A stretch of DNA of 64,000 bases from Chitinophaga varians. GTDB lineage: Bacteria; Bacteroidota; Bacteroidia; Chitinophagales; Chitinophagaceae. Location of the stretch: NCBI RefSeq assembly GCF_012641275.1, contig NZ_JABAIA010000002.1:1612001-1676000 (forward strand). Direction: 5' to 3'. The position numbers and the translations under genes are program-made. This document shows positions 9,868 through 17,770 of the stretch, one piece after another. How positions within the stretch are numbered: the stretch's first letter is position 1; the number at the start of each line of letters is the position of its first letter. Under the pieces are notes generated by a model that was given only the letters and a program-made list of their open reading frames with translations, ran no database searches and was not told where the DNA came from.

Positions 9868-10986
9868 TTACTGAACGTTGATTTTCCTACCGTCTATCTT
9901 AAATTGTAGTTTACTGCCCGTTTCAATGATTTTGATGACTTGCAGGAGGTTTAAGCTCCTCGGGATTTCAGCGTCAAATCGTTTGCTGTTCGTGAGGGTG
10001 TTGCTGTAGGTGAACTCAACGTCGTACCATCTTCCAATTTGTTGAAGAACTTCTTTTAAAGGGGTACCGTTAAATACAAACAATCCATCTTTCCAGGCGG
10101 TGACGTCTTCGGCTTTGACTGCCTTTACTTCAATGTCGTTACCAATCAGGGTAGCTTGCTGACCAGGCTTTAGTGGGTGGGTCGTGGATGAGGAGAGGGG
10201 CGTGATTTCCACACTGCCCTCTGCTAGTGTAGTAATGTCGGGTTGGTGGAGATAACAGCATACATTGAAATGCGTGCCGGTCACCTTGATAGTTTGTTGC
10301 AGGCTGGAGACAATAAAAGGTTGCTGTTGATTCTTTGCTACTTCAAAATATGCTTCGCCAATTAATTGGACCCGGCGCGTAGCGCCTGTAAAAGGTACAG
10401 GGTACGTAATACTACTTTCCGCATTCAGGAAAACCCTGCTGCCATCAGGAAGGACCACCTGGTACTGACCACCTCGGGGGGTGGTGATCGTATTGTACAC
10501 AGGCCGGTCTCCCGATAGTTTTAATGGTTGCCTGGTGGTATTGAAATAATTCAAAATTCCTGTGTTGTTTTGTTGTGCGACCACTCCGGGCGCTGCCAGG
10601 ATACTGTCCGGCGCATTGCCCAGCGGCACCTGCGTGCCGTCTGATAATGTGAGCATGGCTTTGTTGCCGCCCGGACGGATAGCGGCCATCATCCTGTCCT
10701 GCTGCCGGCCGGTGTCGCTTGTCTGCATATACATGGTGTAAGACAATACAGACATAAAAGCTACCGCCGCGGCCATCAGGTACCATGCACCGGGTGATCC
10801 GCTCCTGCCTATCTTCAACCTGGCCCAGATCTCCCGTTTGATCCTGGCGTAGTCTACATCATACGCCACCGGTTCCTGCTGCCGGCAGAGTGCAAGGTAC
10901 CAGTCTTCTACCAGTGCCTTCTCCTCCGGCGTGCAATCACCTCGTTCCACACGGTCCAATAAATCTTTGGTTTCCTGGTCGCTCAT
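9868..10986 (-). CDS. FecR family anti-sigma factor
   Basis: A cytoplasmic N-terminal region of about 65 residues precedes a single membrane segment at about 68-87 (WYLMAAAVAFMSVLSYTMYM). The periplasmic part contains the FecR domain (about 165-265, with TPRGGQYQVVLPDGSRVFLNAESSI as its opening, followed by GEAYFEV) and a C-terminal DUF4974-type domain from about 300 (DGLFVFNGTPLKEVLQQIGRWYDVEF). This is the standard architecture of Bacteroidota FecR proteins, which hold the ECF sigma factor inactive until the SusC STN domain reports ligand. It lies between the sigma gene (182 bp upstream) and susC (142 bp downstream), all on the minus strand, so the three form one signalling chain. Confidence 0.92.
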   Translation of the reverse strand: MSDQETKDLLDRVERGDCTPEEKALVEDWYLALCRQQEPVAYDVDYARIKREIWARLKIGRSGSPGAWYLMAAAVAFMSVLSYTMYMQTSDTGRQQDRMMAAIRPGGNKAMLTLSDGTQVPLGNAPDSILAAPGVVAQQNNTGILNYFNTTRQPLKLSGDRPVYNTITTPRGGQYQVVLPDGSRVFLNAESSITYPVPFTGATRRVQLIGEAYFEVAKNQQQPFIVSSLQQTIKVTGTHFNVCCYLHQPDITTLAEGSVEITPLSSSTTHPLKPGQQATLIGNDIEVKAVKAEDVTAWKDGLFVFNGTPLKEVLQQIGRWYDVEFTYSNTLTNSKRFDAEIPRSLNLLQVIKIIETGSKLQFKIDGRKINVQ

Positions 10987-11168
10987 ACAAAATTCTGGTT
11001 AGATAATACATTCACATTGACTTCTCAAAAAGGAAAGGGATACTGACAATCTGTTAACCTTTCATATATATAATACGCAGAGCTAACAAGTCAGTTGGAG
11101 TGAGATTATGAAATCTTTAACTTTTTGTGAATAATGCATTTTGTTTTTACACGGCGTTAAGAAATCGC

Positions 11169-11711
11169 TTAGAAGTAACTCAGCTTCGTCCGCAAGATCC
11201 TGATGGCATTGTGGATCTGCTTACGCACCGTCTCGGTAGATGTACTGGTACGCTCAGCAATGGTCTTGTAATCACAATGCTGCTTGCGGCTCAGCTCAAA
11301 AGTCAGCCGCATACGCTCCGGTAAACGCGAGATCTCCACCTCTATCTGCCGCTGTAACTCCCGCTCCCGTACCTGTATCTCCGTACACTCCGATGCGCAA
11401 ACATGGTTCCTCAACGAAGACAGGTACTTCTCCCGCACCTTCTCCCGGCGGTAGTTATTGATAATACGGTTACGCACCGTAGTATACAGGAACAACCGCA
11501 ATGGTATCGTTTCCTGGATACTGCCATGACGAATTAATGAATGGAAAGTCTCCTGTACCACGTCCTGGGATGAACACTCATCACGAAGCATCCGCAACGC
11601 ATGACGGTACAGAATCGCCCAATAACGGTTGTAAATCTCTGTGAAACATTCAACGATGCCCTTGTTATAACCGGCAACCAGATCACTGTCACTTAATTCA
11701 TGGTAACTCAT
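11169..11711 (-). CDS. RNA polymerase sigma-70 factor, ECF subfamily (Bacteroidota type)
   Basis: Sigma region 2 is visible as the FTEIYNRYWAILYRHALRML segment and the DVVQETFHSLI motif. Region 4 is the C-terminal HTH (LPERMRLTFELSRKQHCDYKTIAERTSTSTETVRKQIHNAIRIL, given here as family-typical pieces). The 180-residue length is normal. I use the ATG at 11711; the longer frame begins with a TTG at 11717. It heads the minus-strand set of FecR, SusC, SusD and the thioredoxin-like protein and is expected to direct RNA polymerase to susC after signalling through FecR. No target promoter could be recognised with confidence. Confidence 0.92.
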   Translation of the reverse strand: MSYHELSDSDLVAGYNKGIVECFTEIYNRYWAILYRHALRMLRDECSSQDVVQETFHSLIRHGSIQETIPLRLFLYTTVRNRIINNYRREKVREKYLSSLRNHVCASECTEIQVRERELQRQIEVEISRLPERMRLTFELSRKQHCDYKTIAERTSTSTETVRKQIHNAIRILRTKLSYF

Positions 11712-11856
11712 ATGCAATTAACTGATTGGGGTGGCTGAATAAATTTAAATGGTGCCACTTATAACCAAGGAACGTGTACGAAAATGAGGCGGTTGTAAAG
11801 CAAACGTTAATTCAAAAAAATGGGTGAATGGTTTGGGGTATCGGAAACGGGGATAC

Positions 11857-11889
11857 AAAAAATTAAACCAGCCATGGTGGCTGGTTTAA
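11857..11889 (-). terminator. Rho-independent terminator of the DHFR-like operon
   Basis: On the minus strand a 12-bp perfect stem (TTAAACCAGCCA paired with its complement across a 3-nt loop) is followed by a T run (plus-strand AAAAAA at 11857-11862). It lies 13 bp beyond the stop of the DHFR-like gene that ends at 11903 and would separate that operon from the sigma gene downstream. Confidence 0.8.
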
Positions 11890-11902
11890 GCTGAAATGAA
11901 TC

Positions 11903-12511
11903 TTATGGCGTGACGGGGAGAAACGGATTTTTGTTGACAATATACCTGAACCAGACCACCCCGGAACGGAACGTCTGCATCTGCTCCAGCGTCATCGATA
12001 CCTTGTCAGGCCCGCCGGAAAACATCGGCATACCCTGGCCTAACACTACCGGATGTACCCAAAGATGGTATTCGTCCACCAGCCCGAGATCACCTAATGC
12101 GCCCACCAGCTGCCCACTCCCATATACGAGAATGTTCTTCTCCGGACCAGGCCGCGGCTCCTTCAACGTGGCCACCACCCGCCGAAGATCACCCTTCGCC
12201 TGCCGGCTGTTGCTCCACGGCAACACGCTCAGCGTCCGCGAATACACCACCTTCTGCGTAGTGTTCAGCATCACGGCATAGGCTATATCTTCCCGCGGAA
12301 AAAAGGAATCTATCTCCACCCGCTGCCAATAGGCTGCCATGGCTTCATAGGTGTTCCTGCCCAGCAACAGCGTGTCTGCCCCGGTAAGGTCCCGCGTAAG
12401 CCGCTCGCTCATGTCAGCGCCCCAGCTGGCCAGATGCCAGTCCAGCTCCCGCTGCCGGCCGGACATAAACCCGTCCAGCGAAAGGTTCATCGATACTATT
12501 ACTTTCCTCAT
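11903..12511 (-). CDS. Dihydrofolate reductase family protein (RibD C-terminal-like)
   Basis: The protein opens with the family signature MRKVIVSMNLSLDGFMSG, continues with GADTLLLGRNTYEAMAAYW and ends with a nucleotide-binding-type stretch NILVYGSGQLVGALGDLGLVDEYHL. This is the RibD C-terminal/DHFR-like fold of about 200 residues, found in many soil bacteria as stand-alone reductases of unknown substrate. It is not the housekeeping folA. Its start overlaps the stop of the preceding membrane-protein gene by 4 bp (ATGA), so the two are translationally coupled. It is the last gene of a three-gene operon and is followed by a clear terminator. A second DHFR-like paralog lies at 16358-16930. Confidence 0.85.
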   Translation of the reverse strand: MRKVIVSMNLSLDGFMSGRQRELDWHLASWGADMSERLTRDLTGADTLLLGRNTYEAMAAYWQRVEIDSFFPREDIAYAVMLNTTQKVVYSRTLSVLPWSNSRQAKGDLRRVVATLKEPRPGPEKNILVYGSGQLVGALGDLGLVDEYHLWVHPVVLGQGMPMFSGGPDKVSMTLEQMQTFRSGVVWFRYIVNKNPFLPVTP

Positions 12512-12912
12512 ACTACATTGAGATGTTTACTTTGCCGGCGGTGACGGGCATAATAAATCTGCCGCCCCAGCAATGAACTGGGTATAGACAACGCTGCGCC
12601 CAGCAAAGGGTACCAGGCAGGACCGGCGCCCTTCATGGCAATCATGCCAACGATCCACATCACCACCCCGACAATGCCCATGGTCCAGGTGGCGGCAGAG
12701 GCCCGCGACCGTGCAATGGCGGCGGCAAGCCAGGAACCCAGCACCTGGTAAACAAACCGGTACGCGGTGGCGAGTAATAACAGTCCGGCGTCAAACATCG
12801 GGACGCCGTAAGGAGGGTATACATGGGTGACATGGAAAATATGGTCGGTGCCGACTGATAACAACGTGATCACCACCATACCGGTAATAATGGCTACAAT
12901 AAGGCGTATCAT
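12508..12912 (-). CDS. Small membrane protein, function unknown
   Basis: I use the ATG at 12912 (MIRLIVAIITGMVVITLLSV); the longer frame starts at a TTG at 12954 and is less likely. The 134 residues contain about four hydrophobic segments: 2-18, a segment around AGLLLLATAYRFVYQVLGSWLAAAI, one around MGIVGVVMWIVGMIAM, and a short one near the end. No catalytic motif is visible. The C-terminus is basic (YARHRRQSKHLNVV). Coupling by a 4-bp overlap to the DHFR-like gene and close spacing to the VOC gene show operon membership, but I do not recognise the family with certainty. Confidence 0.7.
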   Translation of the reverse strand: MIRLIVAIITGMVVITLLSVGTDHIFHVTHVYPPYGVPMFDAGLLLLATAYRFVYQVLGSWLAAAIARSRASAATWTMGIVGVVMWIVGMIAMKGAGPAWYPLLGAALSIPSSLLGRQIYYARHRRQSKHLNVV

Positions 12913-12940
12913 ATAAGCTGTATTTAACTTGAAAGAAGGG

Positions 12941-13426
12941 TTATTTTCCGTCAAAAGCGTCCTGTAAGCCCTGCATGTCCAGCTTCTTCATGCCCATCAT
13001 GGCCTGCATGGCACGGCCTGCTTTCTGACGGTCTGCCGCCCCCAGTAAACGGGCCAACAGGGTAGGGACCACCTGCCACGACAGGCCAAACTTATCTTTC
13101 AGCCAGCCGCACTGCCCCTCTTGGCCGCCGTCAGCAATAAGACTGTTCCAGTAATGATCGGTCTCTTCCTGCGTTTCTGTGGAAATCACGAAAGAAACCG
13201 CTTCAGTAAAAGTGAAATGAGGTCCGCCATTCAGGGCCACGAACGACAGGTCCTCCAGCTGGAAAGTGGCGGTCATCAGGGTGCCTTCAGGCAGCGGCGC
13301 GCCGGCGGGATAACGGTTGATACCTCCCACTTCCGCATTTTTGAAAATACCTTTGTAAAAATTGATAGCATCTTCTGCATTGTCATTGAACCAGAGAAAA
13401 GGCGTAATTTTTTGCTCGTTTTTCAT
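12941..13426 (-). CDS. VOC superfamily protein (PhnB-like)
   Basis: The sequence MKNEQKITPFLWFNDNAEDAINFYKGIFKNAE (in pieces) is typical of PhnB/3-demethylubiquinone-methyltransferase-like VOC proteins, as are FTEAVSFVI and the GWLKDKFGLSWQVVP segment near the end. I use the ATG at 13426; the frame runs 11 codons further upstream to 13459 but the family start fits M12. Proteins of this group are usually annotated without known substrate. It is the first gene of the minus-strand operon with the membrane protein and the DHFR-like protein and is divergent from a GlxA-type regulator across a 135-bp gap, which suggests control by that regulator. Confidence 0.85.
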   Translation of the reverse strand: MKNEQKITPFLWFNDNAEDAINFYKGIFKNAEVGGINRYPAGAPLPEGTLMTATFQLEDLSFVALNGGPHFTFTEAVSFVISTETQEETDHYWNSLIADGGQEGQCGWLKDKFGLSWQVVPTLLARLLGAADRQKAGRAMQAMMGMKKLDMQGLQDAFDGK

Positions 13427-13561
13427 AATTGTTGCATTTTGTGTGATGTTCTGAACCAAAGTTACTCCGCTGCCCGCTACAGGATGGGGTGGTATAGAGA
13501 CATTCGTAGGGTAGTTTGCGACTTTTTATATCCTTAACTTTAAGTATAAACCACCGGTCAT

Positions 13562-14557
13562 ATGAAACATGTATCCATCCTAGTGCTCAATGACGCCGTG
13601 ATGGCCAGTATTGTAGATCCTCACATGATGCTCAACGGCGTCAATGGCTTTCTCGAAGATGCGGGCAAGCCGCCCGCCTTTAAACTGCAGCTGCTGGGCC
13701 TCACGCCCATGGTAAAACAATATAATGGCCTGTTCAGCGTACACACCGATAAAATGCTGAAAGAGGTAAAACGTACAGACCTGGTTATTATCCCGGCTAT
13801 CGCCGGGGATTTTGAAGCTACCTTATATAAAAACAGGGAATTCATCCCCTGGATCATCCACCAATATAAAGAAAATGGCGCAGATGTGGCCAGCCTCTGT
13901 TCCGGCGCTTTTATGCTGGCCGCCACCGGCCTGCTCAACGGCCTCGAATGTTCCAGTCACTGGGCCTCGGCCAACCTGTTCCGACAACTCTTCCCGGAAG
14001 TGGAGCTGGTCAATGGCCGCATCGTAACGGAGCAGGACGGCCTCTTCTCCAGCGGCGGCGCCAATTCCTACTGGAACCTGCTGCTGCACCTGGTGGAGAA
14101 ATACACCGACCGCGAAACAGCTATCATGGCGTCTAAAGTATACGCCCTGGACATAGACCGCACCAGCCAGTCGCCCTTTACCATGTTCAGCGGGCAAAAG
14201 AAACATGAAGACGCCCCCATCCGCCAGGCGCAGGAATATATTGAAGCCAATATCCACCAGCGTATTTCGGTAGAGGAACTGTCCGACCGCTTCGCCATCG
14301 GCCGCCGCCACTTTGTACGCCGCTTTAAAAAGGCGACGGACAATACGCCACTGGAATATATCCAGCGGGTACGCATGGAAGCGGCTAAAAAGAAACTGGA
14401 ATCCAGCCGCATGAACATCAATGAGGTGATGTACGAAGTGGGATATTCTGACAGTAAGGCTTTTCGTGCTATCTTTAAAAAACTAACGGGCATGCTGCCG
14501 GCAGACTACCGCATGAAATACAATAAAGAAGCGGCGGTGGAAGTCAGCAGACGTTAG
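13562..14557 (+). CDS. GlxA family transcriptional regulator (DJ-1/PfpI domain plus AraC HTH)
   Basis: The N-terminal half (about 1-195) is a DJ-1/PfpI-like domain with the nucleophile-elbow motif ASLCSGAFMLAATG (Cys113), normally used for sensing rather than catalysis in this group. The C-terminal half holds two AraC-type helix-turn-helix units (ISVEELSDRFAIGRRHFVRRF and INEVMYEVGYSDSKAFRAIF). At 331 residues it has the usual length. It is divergent from the VOC/membrane/DHFR-like operon and followed after 12 bp by a second AraC-type regulator gene in the same direction. Control of the divergent operon is inferred from position. Confidence 0.9.
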   Translation: MKHVSILVLNDAVMASIVDPHMMLNGVNGFLEDAGKPPAFKLQLLGLTPMVKQYNGLFSVHTDKMLKEVKRTDLVIIPAIAGDFEATLYKNREFIPWIIHQYKENGADVASLCSGAFMLAATGLLNGLECSSHWASANLFRQLFPEVELVNGRIVTEQDGLFSSGGANSYWNLLLHLVEKYTDRETAIMASKVYALDIDRTSQSPFTMFSGQKKHEDAPIRQAQEYIEANIHQRISVEELSDRFAIGRRHFVRRFKKATDNTPLEYIQRVRMEAAKKKLESSRMNINEVMYEVGYSDSKAFRAIFKKLTGMLPADYRMKYNKEAAVEVSRR

Positions 14558-14569
14558 TAACGTTACAGT

Positions 14570-15352
14570 ATGATGGAACAACTCGGCAGCGGCACCTTTC
14601 TGGGTAAAAACAAAGTCAATTACCATCTTTCCGGCATCATCCTGTCGGAAACAGTATACCATGCCGCCGTGTCGGAAGAATGGCACCACCACGCCAATCC
14701 TCATTGTTCGTTGGTGCTGGAAGGCGGTAACCTTGAACACCGCCGCTTCAGCCAGCAGGAGGTGCTACCCGGCAAACTGGTCCGCTATGCCTCCGGTGAA
14801 GAACACCGCAACCTGCAAACACTGCACCCTTCCCGAAATCTCAATCTCGAAGTGGAACCTGCTTTCTGGAGAACCTACGGGCTGCCGGAAAGCAGCTGGG
14901 ACACCCTGCCTGAACATGCGCTGCAACTGGCCGTGCTGAACCTGTATAAAGAATGTACGCTGCTGCCGGGACATGATACGCTGGCACATACGATCTTGCT
15001 GCAACACTGGGGCCCGCCGGTCAGGGCTGGCAAGGGAACGCCCTCATGGGTGGCCCGGTTGCAACAATTACTGCATGACCGCTGGGATGCTCCGCTCTCG
15101 CTCAACCTCCTGGCCGAAGAAATCGGGATACATCCGGTAACGCTCTCCAAATATTTCCCGGTGTATTTTCAGGGCACTATGGCCGAGTATCTCCGGAAAA
15201 TAAAAGTGGGCAAATCACTGGCACTGGTCCGGGATAAAAAACAATCGCTTACCGCTATCGCCCTGCAATGCGGGTTCTTCGACCAAAGCCATTTTATCCG
15301 CAATTTCAAACAATACACGGGCTACCTGCCTGGTGCTTTCCGTAAGTTGTAA
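14570..15352 (+). CDS. AraC family transcriptional regulator
   Basis: The N-terminal sensor part resembles a cupin (HHHANPHCSLVLEGG, then VRYASGEEHRN), and the C-terminal AraC HTH pair is seen as LSLNLLAEEIGIHPVTLSKYF and SLTAIALQCGFFDQSHFIRNF followed by GYLPGAFRKL. The second HTH with F-D-Q-S-H-F-R is a classical AraC signature. The 260-residue length is normal. It starts 12 bp after the GlxA-type gene and is probably co-transcribed. An alternative ATG lies one codon downstream. The effector is unknown. Confidence 0.88.
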   Translation: MMEQLGSGTFLGKNKVNYHLSGIILSETVYHAAVSEEWHHHANPHCSLVLEGGNLEHRRFSQQEVLPGKLVRYASGEEHRNLQTLHPSRNLNLEVEPAFWRTYGLPESSWDTLPEHALQLAVLNLYKECTLLPGHDTLAHTILLQHWGPPVRAGKGTPSWVARLQQLLHDRWDAPLSLNLLAEEIGIHPVTLSKYFPVYFQGTMAEYLRKIKVGKSLALVRDKKQSLTAIALQCGFFDQSHFIRNFKQYTGYLPGAFRKL

Positions 15353-15402
15353 TTTTTTCCACCCACGCTAATTCTGTGCAATTTTGGCCCTCAGCCGAAC
15401 AG

Positions 15403-15410
15403 TAGCTTTG
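15403..15410 (+). promoter_or_regulatory. -7 promoter box for the S41 peptidase gene
   Basis: TAGCTTTG matches the Bacteroidota -7 consensus TAnnTTTG and lies 20 bp before the ATG at 15431. A TTTTG at 15382-15386 is a possible -33 element, though the 16-bp spacing is slightly short. Confidence 0.45.
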
Positions 15411-15430
15411 TGGTACTAATCGATGTCAAC

Positions 15431-16411
15431 ATGAAAAAATGGTATGCCCTGATGGCGTTTGGCCTGTGCCTGTCAACAGCCTATGGGCAAATGGTAACTC
15501 CCGCTGAAAAACAGGCGGTGATCAGGCAGGCGGCACAACTGCTGGAACAGCATTATGTGTATCCCGATAAAGGCAAAACACTGGCAGCGGCGCTGCTGCA
15601 ACAGGAAAAACAACTGGCGCAGGGAACAGATAGCGTGCATGTCTTTGCCAGGGCTGTCACCGGCCTCCTGCGGAAGACCGTGAAAGACGGCCATGTATTC
15701 CTGCGCTACAACCCGGAGATGATCAAAGAGCTGAAAGCGCCGCCGGCAAAGGGGGATAGCGCTAAAGACCCGTTTCATTACGATGAAAGGGCGGTCAATA
15801 TGAATTTCGGTTTTGCGGAGACGAAGATATTGCCTGGCGCTGTCGGGTATATCCGCTTGTCAGAAATTAACCTGTCGCCCAACAGCGTGGACATACTGAA
15901 AGCCGCGATGGTATTCGTGCAGCATACAAAAGCGCTGGTATTGGACCTGCGCGACAATGGGGGAGGCGGCAGCGCTGTCGGCCTGGTGCTGGAAGGGTAT
16001 TTTGTAAAAGACGGCACCCCGTTGCTGGAAGTGAAAAGCCGGGATGGAAAAAATGAGTTGATGAAAGCCCAGGCGCTGAGCGGTATCAAACCTTATGAGA
16101 AGCCGTTGTATATCCTGGTCAATGATCATACGGCATCTGCAGCAGAGGCCATCGCTTTTGAACTGCAACACCTGAAACGGGCGGTGATCGTAGGACAGCG
16201 CTCTGCCGGCGGTGCGCATATGAATGAAGTTTATCCGGCGAACGACCGCTTTCTGCTGTCGGTGTCTGTAGCGGCGCCGGTATTCCCGGGCACGGACCAC
16301 AGCTGGGAGCTGACAGGCGTACAGCCGGACATTGTCACCACTAACCGGGAAGAGGACTTACCTGCGGTACTGGGGTTGATAAAAAAGGACAACGATACCG
16401 CACAAAAATGA
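15431..16411 (+). CDS. S41 family peptidase (tail-specific protease type), secreted
   Basis: The ATG at 15431 begins a signal peptide (MKKWYALMAFGLCLSTAYGQ); the frame is open 7 codons further upstream. The peptidase core shows GAVGYIRLSEI, the ALVLDLRDNGGGGSAVG segment and the catalytic serine region NDHTASAAEAIAFEL, followed by a lysine-containing strand and the GVQPDIVTT motif typical of S41 enzymes. No PDZ domain is evident, so it belongs to the smaller, PDZ-less group. It is probably periplasmic or an exported hydrolase of unknown target. Its last 54 bp overlap the convergent DHFR-like gene. Confidence 0.88.
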   Translation: MKKWYALMAFGLCLSTAYGQMVTPAEKQAVIRQAAQLLEQHYVYPDKGKTLAAALLQQEKQLAQGTDSVHVFARAVTGLLRKTVKDGHVFLRYNPEMIKELKAPPAKGDSAKDPFHYDERAVNMNFGFAETKILPGAVGYIRLSEINLSPNSVDILKAAMVFVQHTKALVLDLRDNGGGGSAVGLVLEGYFVKDGTPLLEVKSRDGKNELMKAQALSGIKPYEKPLYILVNDHTASAAEAIAFELQHLKRAVIVGQRSAGGAHMNEVYPANDRFLLSVSVAAPVFPGTDHSWELTGVQPDIVTTNREEDLPAVLGLIKKDNDTAQK

Positions 16412-16930
16412 TGTGGCGCTGACCAGCTTTACGGGCAAATGCTGGTCCAGCAGATGAAAAATAGACTGGCCTTTACCAATGGCCACCGGATTAACGAATA
16501 AATGAAACTCGTCGATCAGATGTGCCTGTATAAGGCTGGCGGCGAAACTGCTTCCCCCGTAGGTGATAATATCGCCTCCGGGGGATTTTTTTAGCCGGGC
16601 TACTTCTTCGGTCAGGTCTTCGTTCACAAGCACCGTGTTCTTCCAGCCATGTTCCGTTTGTGTGCGGGAGAAGACCATTTTGTCGAGGTCATTCATGCGA
16701 TGCGTATATACGTCGGCGATATCGGGATCGCCGGCGCGGGCAGACCACGCAGGAATGAATTCGTGGGCCAGTTTGCGGCCTATCAGGATAAGATCTACCG
16801 GGGCGGTAAGGGCCAGTACATAATCTTTCAGGGGCTGGTCCCAGTCGCTGACCAGCCAGCCGGTATCTCCGTCGGTATCGGCCACGAAGCCGTCTACGCT
16901 CACCTGCATTTGCAATATCAGCTTTCTCAT
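16358..16930 (-). CDS. Dihydrofolate reductase family protein (second copy)
   Basis: The start MRKLILQMQVSVDGFVADTDGD, the PVDLILIGRKLAHEF segment and the DIITYGGSSFAASLIQAHLIDEF stretch place it in the same RibD-C/DHFR-like family as the gene at 11903-12511. The glycine pair in YGGSSF marks the cofactor loop. At 190 residues the length is normal. It is a single gene, convergent with the S41 peptidase and overlapping its 3' end by 54 bp, with both frames intact. Substrate unknown. Confidence 0.85.
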   Translation of the reverse strand: MRKLILQMQVSVDGFVADTDGDTGWLVSDWDQPLKDYVLALTAPVDLILIGRKLAHEFIPAWSARAGDPDIADVYTHRMNDLDKMVFSRTQTEHGWKNTVLVNEDLTEEVARLKKSPGGDIITYGGSSFAASLIQAHLIDEFHLFVNPVAIGKGQSIFHLLDQHLPVKLVSATSFLCGIVVLFYQPQYRR

Positions 16931-17005
16931 GGTAATGGTTTTGAGGGTGCTGATACAAACTTACAGGTTAATAATATTTTTGACAGGGTGTGAATCCGTC
17001 AAACC

Positions 17006-17722
17006 TTAGAACAGGATATATTTTGCGTGATAGGTTTCAAACGGCACCAGCGTGTCCATGACCGGCAGCGGCCGGATAGGTATGATGGTGTCCGTATGTG
17101 CCGTAGGCCTGTCTTCCCCGTCATACGCCTCGGTAGAGCGGATGTAGCGGCCGGTGGAGAGATTGTACTGTTCGCTGACGAGCATGCCCTGGCCATCGGA
17201 TTCGTTGCGGCTGTAACCGATCAATTCGAACCGCTGGTTTTGGTAGCGGTAAAGGTACTCCGCCATGCCGCGCAGCAGCGATATCCTCACCGTAAGCACG
17301 CCCTTGCTGACGAGGACAGAATCCAGGTTGATGGCGTCGTGTGCGCCAGCGCCGCCGTCCGGCAGTATCGCCGTTTCAGAAGTCGCTGCCAGCTGGTATT
17401 GGCCATCGGGCCGGCCAAATAATACCTGGAGGCGGTAGGGTTTTTCGGCGGAAGTGGTGTCGTGCATCACTACCACGGAATCGCTGATATTGTCTTTGTT
17501 GAGATCGCCGGTGGCGGCGCACATAAATACGTTGTAACGCACCGGCCCGTCCGTGGCGGCGATATCTGGTGGTGGCGCTGCCGGCACGGTATCAGCTGTT
17601 TCAGGGGATGTCGTTTGTGCGGTATCGTTAGTACCGGTACTTTGCGGACGGCTATGGCAGCCGGTGACTATCATCAGGCATATGGCGGGTAACCAAACAA
17701 CCAGGGCAATGTTTTGCTTCAT
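17006..17722 (-). CDS. Putative lipoprotein, function unknown
   Basis: The ATG at 17722 (MKQNIALVVWLPAICLMIVTGC) gives a lipoprotein signal peptide with Cys22 as the lipid anchor; the frame extends 10 codons upstream. A low-complexity linker rich in T, P and A (about 25-55) precedes a folded part with a repeated AATGDLNKDNISDSVVVMHD pattern. This D-x-N-x-D-x-x-x-D stretch looks like a calcium-binding dockerin/FG-GAP-type loop, and downstream strands (LQVLFGRPDGQYQLAATSE) fit an FG-GAP-like repeat. No enzyme motif is visible. It is monocistronic and precedes the MFS gene region on the same strand, but its promoter is not evident. Confidence 0.75.
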   Translation of the reverse strand: MKQNIALVVWLPAICLMIVTGCHSRPQSTGTNDTAQTTSPETADTVPAAPPPDIAATDGPVRYNVFMCAATGDLNKDNISDSVVVMHDTTSAEKPYRLQVLFGRPDGQYQLAATSETAILPDGGAGAHDAINLDSVLVSKGVLTVRISLLRGMAEYLYRYQNQRFELIGYSRNESDGQGMLVSEQYNLSTGRYIRSTEAYDGEDRPTAHTDTIIPIRPLPVMDTLVPFETYHAKYILF

Positions 17723-17770
17723 CTTATCAGGATAATGATTGAATGCCGCCAAACTAAAGAAAATAAATGA

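Noticed and set aside
13823..14311. Long open frames antisense to the GlxA-type gene
   Set aside because: They mirror the coding strand of a clear regulator gene and show no family motif; high-GC codon usage produces such antisense frames throughout the window.
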